In this document: positions 53,671 to 63,285 of the stretch, in pieces | How the letters are laid out: every line of letters starts with the position of its first letter | How positions within the stretch are numbered: the stretch's first letter is position 1 | Source of the DNA: Pedobacter cryoconitis | Lineage (GTDB): Bacteria; Bacteroidota; Bacteroidia; Sphingobacteriales; Sphingobacteriaceae | Direction of reading: 5' to 3' | Assembly: GCF_014207135.1 (NCBI RefSeq) | Contig: NZ_JACHCC010000003.1 | Location: forward strand, 220,608-284,607 | Length of the DNA: 64,000 nucleotides | Position numbers and translations under genes: made by a program | The notes under the pieces: model-generated | The model's input: the letters and a program-made list of their open reading frames with translations, nothing else | Told to the model about the DNA's origin: nothing | The model's database searches: none

Positions 53671-54144
53671 ATGAAAGCAAAGATTGGAATTAAAGAAGAA
53701 AACACTAAAGCGGTTTCTGAACAATTAGCCAAATTACTGGCTGATGAGTTTGTTCTTTATACAAAAACAAGAAATGCACACTGGAATGTGGAAGGGCCGG
53801 ACTTTCATACCATGCATCTATTTTTTGAAGCCCAGTATATAAAACTGGATGAGTTAATGGATAGTGTGGCGGAAAGAATACGGAAGATAGGTCATTATGC
53901 GCCAGGGACTTTAACCCAATTTCTTAAGCTAACCCATTTAACAGAGGCTAATGACCGGCAGAATACCAGTTTAGATTATATCAGGGAGTTGGTAGAAGAC
54001 CATTCCAGCATTATTGAGTTTGTAAGAGGGAACATTAATCCATTTGCTGATGAGTATCATGATCTGGGTACAAGTGATTTTATCACGGGTTTATTACAGG
54101 ATCATGAAGAAATGGCCTGGATGCTTCGTTCGCATTTGAAATAG
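53671..54144 (+). CDS. dps: Dps-family ferritin-like DNA protection protein
   Basis: A 157-residue ferritin-like protein that oxidises and stores iron and protects DNA in stress. The ferroxidase residues lie in TRNAHWNVEGPDFHTMHLFF then LDELMDSVAERIRKIGHY, the two Dps signatures, and the C-terminal helix is ITGLLQDHEEMAWMLRSHLK. Length is standard. It has a 73-bp upstream gap after DUF2252 and ends at a strong bidirectional terminator. Confidence 0.95.
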   Translation: MKAKIGIKEENTKAVSEQLAKLLADEFVLYTKTRNAHWNVEGPDFHTMHLFFEAQYIKLDELMDSVAERIRKIGHYAPGTLTQFLKLTHLTEANDRQNTSLDYIRELVEDHSSIIEFVRGNINPFADEYHDLGTSDFITGLLQDHEEMAWMLRSHLK

Positions 54145-54150
54145 TATATA

Positions 54151-54189
54151 AAAAAAGAGGTCTGAAACTTAAATTCAGACCTCTTTTTT
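54151..54189. terminator. Bidirectional terminator between dps and phosphatase genes
   Basis: AAGAGGTCTGAA (54155-54166) pairs exactly with TTCAGACCTCTT (54174-54185), with an A-run on the left and a T-run on the right. It serves both convergent transcripts. Confidence 0.88.
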
Positions 54190-54204
54190 TATAGGATAAA
54201 ATTT

Positions 54205-54753
54205 TTAGAAATCACATCCTTCTGCAGGTTTGATGTTTTCTTTATCCCTTGTGAGTACGGCCACTCCATCTTTAAAAGTGACAATCCAGATGCTATCATA
54301 ATCGTTGTCAGGCCATTGTAGCTGATCATCTTTTACACCCAGGCTTCTGACGATAGGGGCAATCCCTTTATGCTCCCATAAGATCAGTACTGTGCCGGTT
54401 CTGCTTTTCAGATCCGAAGCAATACCCAGAGAATCACGTTCCTGATGACTACTGTTGATGACCAGATTGTATTTGGCCGCTAAAGGCATTACCGTTTGAA
54501 ACATCCTGGAATGTTTGGTTGATTCGCCCAAACCAATTGAAGGAACGAATGTAAAGGCTGGTACACCAAATTTAGCCTGAATTACCACTGGTAATTTCAT
54601 AGACCTGTTTAATCCCTGGCAGTTGAGGTTATCTCCTTTAACAGGCTTCTCACCGTGACGGATAAATACAATTCTCAGCTCATTGGATTGAGCAGAAGCA
54701 GTATATCGGCTGAATGCTGTAAGTATCACCAGCATGGTTATTATTTTTTTCAT
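54205..54753 (-). CDS. Secreted histidine phosphatase-family protein
   Basis: A 182-residue protein with a signal peptide (MLVILTAFSRYTASAQ). The histidine phosphatase core has the RHG motif (IVFIRHGEKPVKGD, residues about 28-41) and the late His motif LILWEHKGIAPIVRS; a Ser/Arg segment (TKHSRMFQTV) supplies the second Arg. Such proteins hydrolyse phosphate monoesters or act on phytate-like compounds. Here it follows a beta-helix lipoprotein gene by 10 bp and a TonB receptor gene above that, so it may serve nutrient, perhaps phosphate, recovery. The substrate is inferred only. Confidence 0.82.
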   Translation of the reverse strand: MKKIITMLVILTAFSRYTASAQSNELRIVFIRHGEKPVKGDNLNCQGLNRSMKLPVVIQAKFGVPAFTFVPSIGLGESTKHSRMFQTVMPLAAKYNLVINSSHQERDSLGIASDLKSRTGTVLILWEHKGIAPIVRSLGVKDDQLQWPDNDYDSIWIVTFKDGVAVLTRDKENIKPAEGCDF

Positions 54754-54763
54754 TTTATTTTTA

Positions 54764-56188
54764 TTAGTGTTGATTTCCTATACCACTTAATTGATAACAG
54801 CCAAGGTCTGCACCTGGTAAAGTCGGATCGGATAAACCGTAAACTTTATCCAGAGGCACCACAATTAGAGGTTTAATAGTTGTATTTCCTTTACCAATTA
54901 AAGGAGAGCTTGCCAGTATCCTGAAATTGTAAGTTCCAACTGCCGAATATTGAGCCAGAGGATGTCCGCTTGTTGGTAACGGAAAGTTAAGGAACATAGG
55001 ATTGTTTTTTTGTACAGCATCAGCTCCGTTGTAGATCGCTCCGGGTGTATAATTAGGTGGAAGATAATTTGCGGATGTACTGATGGAAGGGATGTCTGTA
55101 GTTTGTGGTTTGGTAATATAACCGGTAGGGTAAAACTGGTTGGCTACACTCACTGAGTCGGCCCACTGATAGTTATTTCCATAAGATAAATGGGCAATAT
55201 CTGCTATAGGGCTTCCAACAACACGATAACCATATTTGCAGTTGATCGCCACGTTATTATAATACATACCCATCGCACCTTCTTCGTAATTGATACATCC
55301 ACCGCGACCGCTTTGGGTCTGACGGTATCCGCCACTGATAAAGGTATTGTTATACATCACCAGATTAGTCTGTGGTGCACCGGTGGCTTGTCCTTTATTG
55401 GAAGCTTTTTGTCCGTTGGTAGCTGTACCGATGAAGAGGTTATAAGCCATTGTTCCTACTGTACCACCTTTTGCATTTAAACAATCGCCTCCATTAGACC
55501 CGTTTTTTTCAAAGGTATTACGGAAGATGGCAATTTTACCCGCTGAAATACGAACCGGATCATCGACACCACCATATAACCAGGAATCTTCCATAATGAA
55601 GTTTCCTTTATAATTGGCAAACAGGATGCTGTATTGATTTCCTGCACCAGAACCAGCTATGGTAGCTGTTGCTTGTCCTTCGGTTAAACCAGCATACTCT
55701 ACATGTGTCCACCTTAATACCATTAAGTTACAGGTAGGACCACCAATAATTCCTTTCCATTTTCCTGCATAAGCAGGATCTAGTGCGGATGTTAATCCAC
55801 CAGGCTGATCATTTTTAACTACTCCGGGAATGGAGATATAGTTTGGCTGGTCTTTGGAACCATTACTCACTAATGTACCCAATACGATCAGACTGCTTTT
55901 AAGTCCCATATTTAAAGTAACTCCTGGCTGCATCAGTAAGGTATCTCCTGCATTAATTACTAAATCACATCCATCTGAAACGGTATAGGTTTTTCCGGAA
56001 AGCATAGTGCCTTTTACAGGGGCTACTGTACTTCCTCCGTTACAAGAGAGAGGGACTTTATCACTTACCGGATTTGCAGCCGGAGGAGTGTAACTATAGA
56101 TATCTGTGTGTTCTCCTTTCCATTTCTGACATGCAGTAAAAGATGCTGCTACCACAAACAGCATAATTGGGATGAGTATTCTTTTCAT
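54764..56188 (-). CDS. Beta-helix lipoprotein partner of a TonB receptor
   Basis: A 474-residue surface or periplasmic lipoprotein (signal LFVVAASFTACQKW, Cys20). After a short linker, residues about 60-400 form a right-handed parallel beta-helix, shown by repeated stacked strands such as LMVLRWTHVEYAGLTEG, FIMEDSWLYGGVDDPVRI, IAIFRNTFEKNGSNGGDCLN and LVMYNNTFISGG. It lies between a TonB receptor gene (35-bp gap) and a phosphatase gene (10-bp gap) on one transcript. Such proteins may bind or hand over a ligand to the receptor; ligand unknown. Confidence 0.78.
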   Translation of the reverse strand: MKRILIPIMLFVVAASFTACQKWKGEHTDIYSYTPPAANPVSDKVPLSCNGGSTVAPVKGTMLSGKTYTVSDGCDLVINAGDTLLMQPGVTLNMGLKSSLIVLGTLVSNGSKDQPNYISIPGVVKNDQPGGLTSALDPAYAGKWKGIIGGPTCNLMVLRWTHVEYAGLTEGQATATIAGSGAGNQYSILFANYKGNFIMEDSWLYGGVDDPVRISAGKIAIFRNTFEKNGSNGGDCLNAKGGTVGTMAYNLFIGTATNGQKASNKGQATGAPQTNLVMYNNTFISGGYRQTQSGRGGCINYEEGAMGMYYNNVAINCKYGYRVVGSPIADIAHLSYGNNYQWADSVSVANQFYPTGYITKPQTTDIPSISTSANYLPPNYTPGAIYNGADAVQKNNPMFLNFPLPTSGHPLAQYSAVGTYNFRILASSPLIGKGNTTIKPLIVVPLDKVYGLSDPTLPGADLGCYQLSGIGNQH

Positions 56189-56223
56189 TAGAATATGTTT
56201 TTTATAATTGAAATCGCTATTTG

Positions 56224-59055
56224 TTAGAATTTGTATCTGAAACCACCCAGAAACATCGTTTTGTAATAATCACTCTGTACCAATGTCTGATTGCTTATAT
56301 CTTGTTTAGCCAAAAATTCCTGTTGTTTAGCATCCAGACTTGCATGTGGAAACTTCAGGTATATTTTGCTTGCTGCATTGGTTATATTGTTGATTTTTCC
56401 ATAAAATGATAGTTTCTTAATCAATGTTTTCTCAAATGAAAAATCTAGCTGGTTATAGGCATGCTGGTAGAAATCAAGGTTGTAATATGGAGAAACCTGA
56501 GCTAATCTTTCGCCTGTGTAAACGAAGGCTAGTTGTATATCAAGTCCCAGATCACTGCTTTTATAAAGTATAGAAGCATTACCTACGTTATTGGCCTGTC
56601 CTTGTAATGGACGTGTCTGATCTACAAATGATTGCTGTAAACCTAGTACAGGATCGTTGAAATAAAGCAATTTGCTTGTTGTAATCCTGGAGTGTGTGTA
56701 AGTGTAGTTCAGCGAGAAACCAATTTCTCCGAAAAATTTGGTAGCCAATGCTTCAAAACCGTAGTTGGTCGCTGCACCAGGATCATTCTGTGGTTTAATT
56801 ACCTGTGAACTAGGGCCACCATCTCTGACAACAAAATACTCAATCGGATTATAAATCCTTTTATAGAAGGAACCTATTAAAAACTGATCTGAACCACCTG
56901 GGAAAAATTCATATCTGACATCGGCATTATCGGCAGTGATATGTTTCAGGTTGGGGTTTCCTTCTTCGTCATAATACTGACCTGCAATTTTGTAGGGTAC
57001 CAGTTCACCAAAACCCGGACGGCTGATGGAGGCAAAATAGGAAGCACGCAGATTCTGGTTGTCAGATAAGGTATATTTTAAATGAAGACTTGGCAATACA
57101 TCGGTATAGAGCATTTTTCCCGATCTCTGTGTAACCGTAAGAGGAGATTGAGTAGCATAGGACATATTGGTGTTTTCTACACGTACACCACCTAAAACCT
57201 GAAGTTTAGGAATAACATTAAATTTTAACTGAAGATATTCTGCGTTATCATCTTCTTTAACGGAATAATTGTTTTGTAAATCGGGATTGTTACTTCCGAT
57301 TCCGTCTGCAGCAGAATTAAATGCAAATGGGATTGCACTGAAATTATCATTGAACAAAGTAGATTTACCACCGGTCAGGCTATAGGTGATATAATCTGCA
57401 TTCCGGTTTTTATGGCGGTATAAACCTCCTATTGCAAATTCTACATCACGCCCGGCAATAGTATGATTATAGATCAGGTTACCATAACCCGCAATATCTT
57501 TATCTGTATTGTCCTCCCAATGATGGGTTAGATGAGTATTGTTATCAATTTCAGCAATTATATTATGATTATTATCTAAAGATTGATTGGCATCATAAGT
57601 AAACTCGGTTCTGTCCGGCATATGTCTGCTGGCGATAGAGTATACACCATCCCAGTTAAAACGTAGTTTGTCGCTTAGTTTATGATCACCATGCAGGGTC
57701 GCATTATAAATGCTTTGCTGAGTCAGTGTATTTCTCTGTGACAGGGTAATCTGTTTGTTTAAATTAGTTGAATTTAATCCCAGACCGAGTGTATCAGCGC
57801 TTAGTCTTGACTCAAATTCATTCTGATGGATGTATAAATTGTACAGGGACAGTTTATTGTTATCATCTATGATATAGTCAATTTTATTGTGAATACCGAA
57901 GCGTTGTGTCTGCGTAGAATATTTTCTGTCGTAGGAATCGGAAAACTGAGGTGAGTTAGGCAAAGGGATTGCCGAAGGCTGTGCGTTTGGTGTAAGCTGT
58001 TTAGAATCAGATCCACGGTAGATATTCTGATAACTTGCTGATACAATTACACCCAGTTTACCATCTAAAAACCTATCTCCAATGGTGAGTCCTGCTGTTG
58101 AACTGAATGGACTGGAAGCATTTCTCTGGCTGCTGAGCGCCCTGTTATTGAAATCACTATACGTAGCAGCGTAATCATTACCGTTGACAGCAGCAGGGGA
58201 GTTCCGGTTTGGTGAAGCATTAAAATTTGTAAACGGTCTGGAAGATGAGAACAGAGTCGACAGACCGCCTGAAATGTTTGCACTGAATACAAATCTGTCA
58301 GGTGCACTTTTCATGGCCAGGTTCATTACACCACCTATTGCATCTCCTTCCATACTTGGAGTAAGGGCTTTAATCACTTCGAGTCTTTCCAGCATCTCTG
58401 AAGGAAAGATATCCATAGGTACGAAACGATACTGGTTGTCCGGACTCGGTATTTTGATACCATTAACCAATGTTGTATTATAACGCTGATCCATTCCGCG
58501 GATAATTGCATATCTGCCTTCTCCGCTTGATGAACGCTGTATGGTTACACCACTTACACGTTGTAAGGCATTAGCCACTGTAACATCCGGCAAAAGCTGG
58601 ATAGTATTGGCTGAAAGAATATTCTGGATCATTGGAGCGTTCTTTTCCAGGCCACGTGCAGAACGGTCAGTTTCTTTATTGGCGTGACCCGTAATCATAG
58701 TCTCATCCATGTCAATGCTGGCATCGTTTAAAGGAACGTTGATGAGTTTAGTCTGGTTAATGGCGAGTGTACCTTCAAATACTTGAGATGGTTTGTAACC
58801 AACAAAGTCAACACTTACTTTATAAGGCCCTGGATGTACATCTTCAAAAGAATAGGAGCCGGTTAAATTAGCAGAAGCTACCTTAGTTGACTTTCCCCGT
58901 GTCAGTTTAATTGTAGCTCCAATCAATGGTTCTCCGGATTTGGAATCTGTTACTTTTACTTTGATAGTTTGTGCCATGGAGCTGAGCGTAAACAGCAGTC
59001 CGAAGGACAGAAATAATAATGATTTGTGGATTAAGTAAAGGTGTTTCATGAACAA
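56224..59055 (-). CDS. TonB-dependent outer membrane receptor
   Basis: A 943-residue outer-membrane importer. After a signal peptide (LLFTLSSMAQ) comes a carboxypeptidase-D-like domain (IKVKVTDSKSGEPLIGATIK), a TonB-box region with DETMITGHANKETDRSARG, a plug (LLPDVTVANALQRVSGVTIQ, RYAIIRGMDQRYNTTLVNGI, EVIKALTPSMEGDAIGGVMN), and a 22-strand barrel ending in GGFRYKF. It belongs to the TonB-Xanth-Caul type rather than SusC, as no SusD gene follows; instead a beta-helix lipoprotein and a histidine phosphatase gene do. It is first in its operon. Confidence 0.93.
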   Translation of the reverse strand: MFMKHLYLIHKSLLFLSFGLLFTLSSMAQTIKVKVTDSKSGEPLIGATIKLTRGKSTKVASANLTGSYSFEDVHPGPYKVSVDFVGYKPSQVFEGTLAINQTKLINVPLNDASIDMDETMITGHANKETDRSARGLEKNAPMIQNILSANTIQLLPDVTVANALQRVSGVTIQRSSSGEGRYAIIRGMDQRYNTTLVNGIKIPSPDNQYRFVPMDIFPSEMLERLEVIKALTPSMEGDAIGGVMNLAMKSAPDRFVFSANISGGLSTLFSSSRPFTNFNASPNRNSPAAVNGNDYAATYSDFNNRALSSQRNASSPFSSTAGLTIGDRFLDGKLGVIVSASYQNIYRGSDSKQLTPNAQPSAIPLPNSPQFSDSYDRKYSTQTQRFGIHNKIDYIIDDNNKLSLYNLYIHQNEFESRLSADTLGLGLNSTNLNKQITLSQRNTLTQQSIYNATLHGDHKLSDKLRFNWDGVYSIASRHMPDRTEFTYDANQSLDNNHNIIAEIDNNTHLTHHWEDNTDKDIAGYGNLIYNHTIAGRDVEFAIGGLYRHKNRNADYITYSLTGGKSTLFNDNFSAIPFAFNSAADGIGSNNPDLQNNYSVKEDDNAEYLQLKFNVIPKLQVLGGVRVENTNMSYATQSPLTVTQRSGKMLYTDVLPSLHLKYTLSDNQNLRASYFASISRPGFGELVPYKIAGQYYDEEGNPNLKHITADNADVRYEFFPGGSDQFLIGSFYKRIYNPIEYFVVRDGGPSSQVIKPQNDPGAATNYGFEALATKFFGEIGFSLNYTYTHSRITTSKLLYFNDPVLGLQQSFVDQTRPLQGQANNVGNASILYKSSDLGLDIQLAFVYTGERLAQVSPYYNLDFYQHAYNQLDFSFEKTLIKKLSFYGKINNITNAASKIYLKFPHASLDAKQQEFLAKQDISNQTLVQSDYYKTMFLGGFRYKF

Positions 59056-59283
59056 TGATTAATTTTTATGCAAAGAGAGCAGTTGAAATCTGGAGGAAAT
59101 CTGATTTTTATAACTGTGCACAGATCAGTAACGTAAACATAATATTAGGTTAATATTGGAAGACGTAAAACCATTTTTAAACAATTCATATAGCAGACTA
59201 CTGCTGATTTTAACAAGGATCAGTCAACTACAAATTCAATTCAGAATTCAATCGTATTTATGCGGAAAATTTAATTCTTATTC

Positions 59284-61680
59284 ATGCAGAAACTTTACGT
59301 ATTCAGTTTTCTAATCCTTTTTTCTATTCCTTTTTTTGTCTTTGGTCAGTCTGCCGGTTCGGTATCGGGTACTGTGACTGAGTTAAAATCTAAAAAACCT
59401 TTAGCCTTTGTCAATGTCATCCTGAAAAATCAACAGAACAATACAGTCATCAGACATGAGGTTACAGATGATCATGGTGCTTATACTTTTAAATCAATTC
59501 CTGATGGGAATTATTATGTTCAGGCCACTTATATAGGTTATAATAATTATAAGACATCATCTTTTTTAGTGAATAACCTGCACCGGAACATCAGGGAGAA
59601 TATTATGCTCGATAATCCTGATCATACACTTCAGGAAGTGACGGTAAGTTCAAAGAAGATGGTCTATGTGAATTCGATTGATAAGAAGGTTTATAATGTA
59701 GATCAGGATATGATGGCAAAATCGGGTTCTGCCAGTGATGTCCTGCAAAATGTACCTCTGGTACAGGTAGATATTGATGGAAATGTAAGTTTAAGGAATT
59801 CTACAGTCACCATTCTGATCAATGGTAAAGTATCCCCCTTAATGGGGACAAATGCTGCGGCGGTATTACAACAGTTGCCAGCAAATAGTATAGAAAAAAT
59901 AGAGGTGATTACAAACCCTTCAGCGAAGTATAAACCAGACGGGACAGGAGGGATCATTAATATTGTACTCAAGAAAAATGTAAAACGCGGACTTAATGGA
60001 ACAGTAACGGGCAATCTTGGGGACAGGGGACGTTACAATACGAGTACTTCACTTAATTATAATACAGGTAAACTGAACCTGTTCGGGTCTTATAGTATTA
60101 AACAGGATGACCGGTTGAGGACAACCACCAATGACCGGACACAAATTAACCAGCAGACTGGAGTATCTGGTACTTATCATGATTTTTTAACAGCAAGAGC
60201 ACATCCGTTTTCTAATATAGCAAACCTGGGATTTGATTATACAATTGATAAAAAGAACAGTTTCGGTTTGACGGGTAATTTTTATTTGAGGAATCTGCAT
60301 AAAGATGATGTGACCAATAAATTGGTTAACAACCCTGTCGGTAATCAGGATTATGACCGGTTCAGGAAAAATTTTGAACAGGAAAAATCTACTGACGGAG
60401 CATTTTATTTTGAACATGGTTTTAAAAAGGAAGATCATAAAATACGTTTTGAAGCAAACCTTGCCCATTCTCCTGAATCAGAAGATAATCATTACAGCAA
60501 CGTTTACCGGATGCCTGCTATTGCTGATGAAATGGATAATACGCTGATCAAACAGACAGCAGATATCAGACAGGTTGCTGTCGCTTACGAAAATCCCTTA
60601 TCTAAGGATAGTAAACTGGAGGCAGGATATGACGGACAGTTCAATAAACATGATCTGGATTTCTCAGGTGCGTTTTATAATCCGGCAGTTCAACAGTTTG
60701 TACCAGATGTTCAGAAGACCAATCATTTCATTTATAAAGAGAATATACAGGCAGTTTATGGAACGTTTACACAGGCTTATCACCAAATGACAATGATGCT
60801 GGGCGTCAGGGGTGAGTATAGTAATATTGATTCACATCTGATTACCACCGGAGTTGACATTCCGAATCATTATTTTAAAATCTATCCAACCCTGCATCTG
60901 AGTTATAAGGTGGCGGAAAATAAAGAATTACAACTGAATTACAGCCGCAGGGTCAGAAGACCACAAGCTGATGACCTGAACCCATTTGCTGAATATGCTG
61001 ATCCTACAAATATCAGGGTAGGCAATCCATATCTTTTGCCAGAGATTATTAATTCTGTGGAAGCAGGTTATAAATGGAGCAAAAATGGAATAAGTCTTTT
61101 ACCGGGTATTTATTACCGGTATACCGTTAACCGGTTTACCGCAATCACTGAACCGCTGAATGATTCTGTACTGGTTACGCGCCAGCAGAATCTGGCCAAT
61201 GACCGTGCTTTTGGTGCCGATGTCGTGGTTTCTGCTAATATTCAGGATAAACTGATCGTCAATTTCACTCCAAATATTTTTTATAACCAGATAGATGCAT
61301 CTAATCTGGGGTATAGCAATAAAAAATCGACAGTAACCTGGACTGCTAATTTAAATGCCAGTTATAGTTTAAATACGTTAACTACCTTTCAGCTCAATTC
61401 TACTTATAAATCGGCCCGTTTAACTCCACAGGGAAAGTATTTACCTAGTTATGTTATGAACTTAGGGGCAAAAAGAGACGTTTTGAATAAAAAGGCATCT
61501 ATATATCTTACAGTATCTGATGTATTTAAAACGCAAAGACAGGAAGCAAACTTACAGAGCCTGTACCTGATACAGCATGTGAAAACGATAAGTAATTCAC
61601 GGATCATTTATCTCGGTTTCAGTTATAATTTTGGAGTAGTGAAGAAAAAGAAGGACATGCAGTTTGATAACAGTCTGTAA
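59284..61680 (+). CDS. Outer membrane beta-barrel protein with carboxypeptidase-like plug
   Basis: A 798-residue outer-membrane protein. Signal peptide (FSIPFFVFGQ), CarboxypepD_reg-like domain (GSVSGTVTELKSKKPLAFVN), plug (SGSASDVLQNVPLVQVDIDG, TVTILINGKVSPLMG, KIEVITNPSAKYKPDGTGGI), and a C-terminal OMP_b-brl_3 type barrel (about 350-798: LNYSRRVRRPQADDLNPFAE). The VQVDIDGNVSLRN and GGIINIVLKK features mark it as the TonB-dependent-like family of unknown substrate. It is divergent from the TonB receptor operon. Confidence 0.92.
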   Translation: MQKLYVFSFLILFSIPFFVFGQSAGSVSGTVTELKSKKPLAFVNVILKNQQNNTVIRHEVTDDHGAYTFKSIPDGNYYVQATYIGYNNYKTSSFLVNNLHRNIRENIMLDNPDHTLQEVTVSSKKMVYVNSIDKKVYNVDQDMMAKSGSASDVLQNVPLVQVDIDGNVSLRNSTVTILINGKVSPLMGTNAAAVLQQLPANSIEKIEVITNPSAKYKPDGTGGIINIVLKKNVKRGLNGTVTGNLGDRGRYNTSTSLNYNTGKLNLFGSYSIKQDDRLRTTTNDRTQINQQTGVSGTYHDFLTARAHPFSNIANLGFDYTIDKKNSFGLTGNFYLRNLHKDDVTNKLVNNPVGNQDYDRFRKNFEQEKSTDGAFYFEHGFKKEDHKIRFEANLAHSPESEDNHYSNVYRMPAIADEMDNTLIKQTADIRQVAVAYENPLSKDSKLEAGYDGQFNKHDLDFSGAFYNPAVQQFVPDVQKTNHFIYKENIQAVYGTFTQAYHQMTMMLGVRGEYSNIDSHLITTGVDIPNHYFKIYPTLHLSYKVAENKELQLNYSRRVRRPQADDLNPFAEYADPTNIRVGNPYLLPEIINSVEAGYKWSKNGISLLPGIYYRYTVNRFTAITEPLNDSVLVTRQQNLANDRAFGADVVVSANIQDKLIVNFTPNIFYNQIDASNLGYSNKKSTVTWTANLNASYSLNTLTTFQLNSTYKSARLTPQGKYLPSYVMNLGAKRDVLNKKASIYLTVSDVFKTQRQEANLQSLYLIQHVKTISNSRIIYLGFSYNFGVVKKKKDMQFDNSL

Positions 61681-61694
61681 GGCCTGAATTCTTT

Positions 61695-61702
61695 TATCTT
61701 TG
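61695..61702 (+). promoter_or_regulatory. Putative -7 element for the YeeE/YedE pair
   Basis: TATCTTTG, an exact TAnnTTTG match, 19 bp before the ATG at 61722. No TTG at the usual distance. Confidence 0.45.
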
Positions 61703-61721
61703 ATGCTGAAATTATAAGGTT

Positions 61722-62282
61722 ATGATAGATTTGATCAGCCAGCCCTGGCCCTGGTACTTCTCTGGTTTAGCAATCACTGTGGTGATGATGTTATTGGTTT
61801 ATTTTGGTAAGTCCTTTGGATTTTCTTCAAACTTACGAACGCTTTGTACAATAGCTGGCGCTGGTAAATGGAACAGCTTTTTTAATTTTGAGTGGAAAAG
61901 CCAGCGATGGAATCTATTGTTCCTGGCAGGATCTGTGATCGGAGGTTTTATTTCTTCTCACTGGCTGCAGTCGGGCACTCCATTAAACTTATCGGAGGCC
62001 ACAATTACCGATTTGCAGAAAATGCATATTCAGTTTGACGGGCAGATTGTTCCGGCACAATTGTTTAACTGGCAATTTCTTTTGACAGTAAAGGGGCTGT
62101 TTATCTTTCTCGGCGGAGGTTTTCTGATCGGGTTTGGCAGCCGCTATGCCGGGGGATGTACCTCGGGCCATGCTATTAGTGGTCTGTCAAACTTACAAAT
62201 GCCTTCATTGATTGCCGTAATAGGTTTTTTTATTGGCGGTCTGATAACCACTCATTTTATTTATCCATTGTTATTTCAATAG
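61722..62282 (+). CDS. YeeE/YedE-family sulfur transporter subunit, first half
   Basis: A 186-residue membrane protein with five or six helices. The motif GSRYAGGCTSGHAISGLSNL (Cys-x-Ser-Gly-His, residues about 139-158) is the conserved thiol site of YeeE/YedE (DUF395) proteins, which move thiosulfate or related sulfur compounds. In many Bacteroidota it appears as a pair of short proteins, matching the next gene 7 bp later that carries the second half-motif. Likely role: sulfur-compound uptake or release across the inner membrane. Confidence 0.9.
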   Translation: MIDLISQPWPWYFSGLAITVVMMLLVYFGKSFGFSSNLRTLCTIAGAGKWNSFFNFEWKSQRWNLLFLAGSVIGGFISSHWLQSGTPLNLSEATITDLQKMHIQFDGQIVPAQLFNWQFLLTVKGLFIFLGGGFLIGFGSRYAGGCTSGHAISGLSNLQMPSLIAVIGFFIGGLITTHFIYPLLFQ

Positions 62283-62289
62283 CATCCTG

Positions 62290-62703
62290 ATGAAGTTTTT
62301 AAAATATATACTAACCGGAGTTTTCTTTGGTATAGTCATGAGTAAATCCGAAGCGGTATCCTGGTACCGGATACAGGAAATGTTCAGATTTCAGTCTTTT
62401 CATCTATTCGGGATCATCGGTACTGCCGTAATTTCGGGAGTGGCCTTTACCTGGCTGGTTAAAAAAATGAAAGGCAAAGATGATCAGGGGCAACCTATCC
62501 TTTTCCAGGATAAAGACAAATCCTGGAAACGATATCTTTTTGGAGGGACTATTTTCGGATTGGGCTGGGCTCTGACAGGTGCTTGTCCGGGGCCTGTTTT
62601 TGTACTGCTGGGTCAGGGCTACCTGGTCATGCTGGTCGTGATCTTAGGGGCACTGATCGGAACTTATACTTATGGTGTGTTAAAAACACGGTTACCTCAC
62701 TAG
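62290..62703 (+). CDS. YeeE/YedE-family sulfur transporter subunit, second half
   Basis: A 137-residue membrane protein with about four helices and the second conserved Cys motif GWALTGACPGPVFVLLGQGY (residues about 96-115). It completes the pair with the preceding gene. The N-terminal GVFFGIVMSKSEAVSWYRIQ is typical of this half (DUF6691-like). It ends at a strong terminator hairpin 25 bp after its stop. Confidence 0.9.
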   Translation: MKFLKYILTGVFFGIVMSKSEAVSWYRIQEMFRFQSFHLFGIIGTAVISGVAFTWLVKKMKGKDDQGQPILFQDKDKSWKRYLFGGTIFGLGWALTGACPGPVFVLLGQGYLVMLVVILGALIGTYTYGVLKTRLPH

Positions 62704-62728
62704 CTAATATCTTCTTATTATGGCGCTT

Positions 62729-62766
62729 ATGCCCCGGTTGATTCTTTCGGCCGGGGCATTCTTTTT
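62729..62766 (+). terminator. Terminator of the YeeE/YedE pair
   Basis: ATGCCCCGG (62729-62737) pairs exactly with CCGGGGCAT (62751-62759), followed by TCTTTTT. Confidence 0.88.
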
Positions 62767-62901
62767 AATTCCTGAATTCTTTAGGAATCGATTCCTGACT
62801 TTGATATAACAGGTTTTAGTCCTGTATTTCAGGTAAGTATTTCTTCTTTTTCTTTTCTGAAAATTGCTTTTTATCGATGCTTTATGCCCTATTCATCGGT
62901 A

Positions 62902-62959
62902 GAAACCATCATGATTTCTCAAATCACATAACGATTAAATATGGAATCATGATCGCTTC
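62902..62959. repeat. Dispersed palindromic repeat, copy 2
   Basis: Inverted relative to 26923-26981. Arms at 62902-62917 and 62945-62959. The similarity runs through the loop as well as the arms, so the two share descent rather than only palindromic form. Confidence 0.7.
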
Positions 62960-63129
62960 ATAACCGCTAAAAGACAAATATAAACTGATGAAAAATAATT
63001 AAAAGCTGCTTTTGTACTATAAACTTTCACTTTGGTCGAAGAAATATTTTTAAGGAAAAATAATCGGACATATTTGTTTCAACAAAAGAGAACAAGTGAT
63101 TTGATCAACCAATAATTAACTAAAATATT

Positions 63130-63285
63130 ATGAAAAAGAAAATTTACAAAACTGAAACTGTTAAGATTCAAAAAGAAATAATTGGAAAGTTCGCAGTTAA
63201 TTTATTAAGTAATCAAAACCCGGGTTTTGATAATACAATGCCCGATACACAAACAATGACATCTTCAAGTGGAATTATATTATAA
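63130..63285 (+). CDS. Small RiPP precursor-like peptide (51 residues)
   Basis: Read directly from the sequence: 51 residues starting MKKKIYKTETVKIQKEIIGK and ending QTMTSSSGIIL. The leader resembles the next array's (KV-x-L/I-x-KEII-x-K) and the C-terminal 20 residues are rich in Ser and Thr without Cys. There is no double-glycine before the core. The TAA stop shares its last A with the ATG of the following gene (TAATG), so translation is coupled. It is 205 bp before the lanthipeptide-like array... more precisely the array starts at 63504. Product class unknown; a modified peptide is inferred. Confidence 0.6.
   Translation: MKKKIYKTETVKIQKEIIGKFAVNLLSNQNPGFDNTMPDTQTMTSSSGIIL

Larger units (their letters stand above)
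62704..63129. other. Intergenic stretch before the RiPP genes
   Basis: This 426-bp stretch holds the terminator at 62729-62766 and the second copy of the palindromic repeat at 62902-62959. A weak promoter-like CATATTTG lies at 63069-63076, seven of eight positions matching TAnnTTTG with the two free ones counted. I see no gene in it. Confidence 0.6.

Noticed and set aside
62719..62808. 29-codon open frame starting MALMPRLILS
   Set aside because: It spans the terminator hairpin; no support beyond an ATG.
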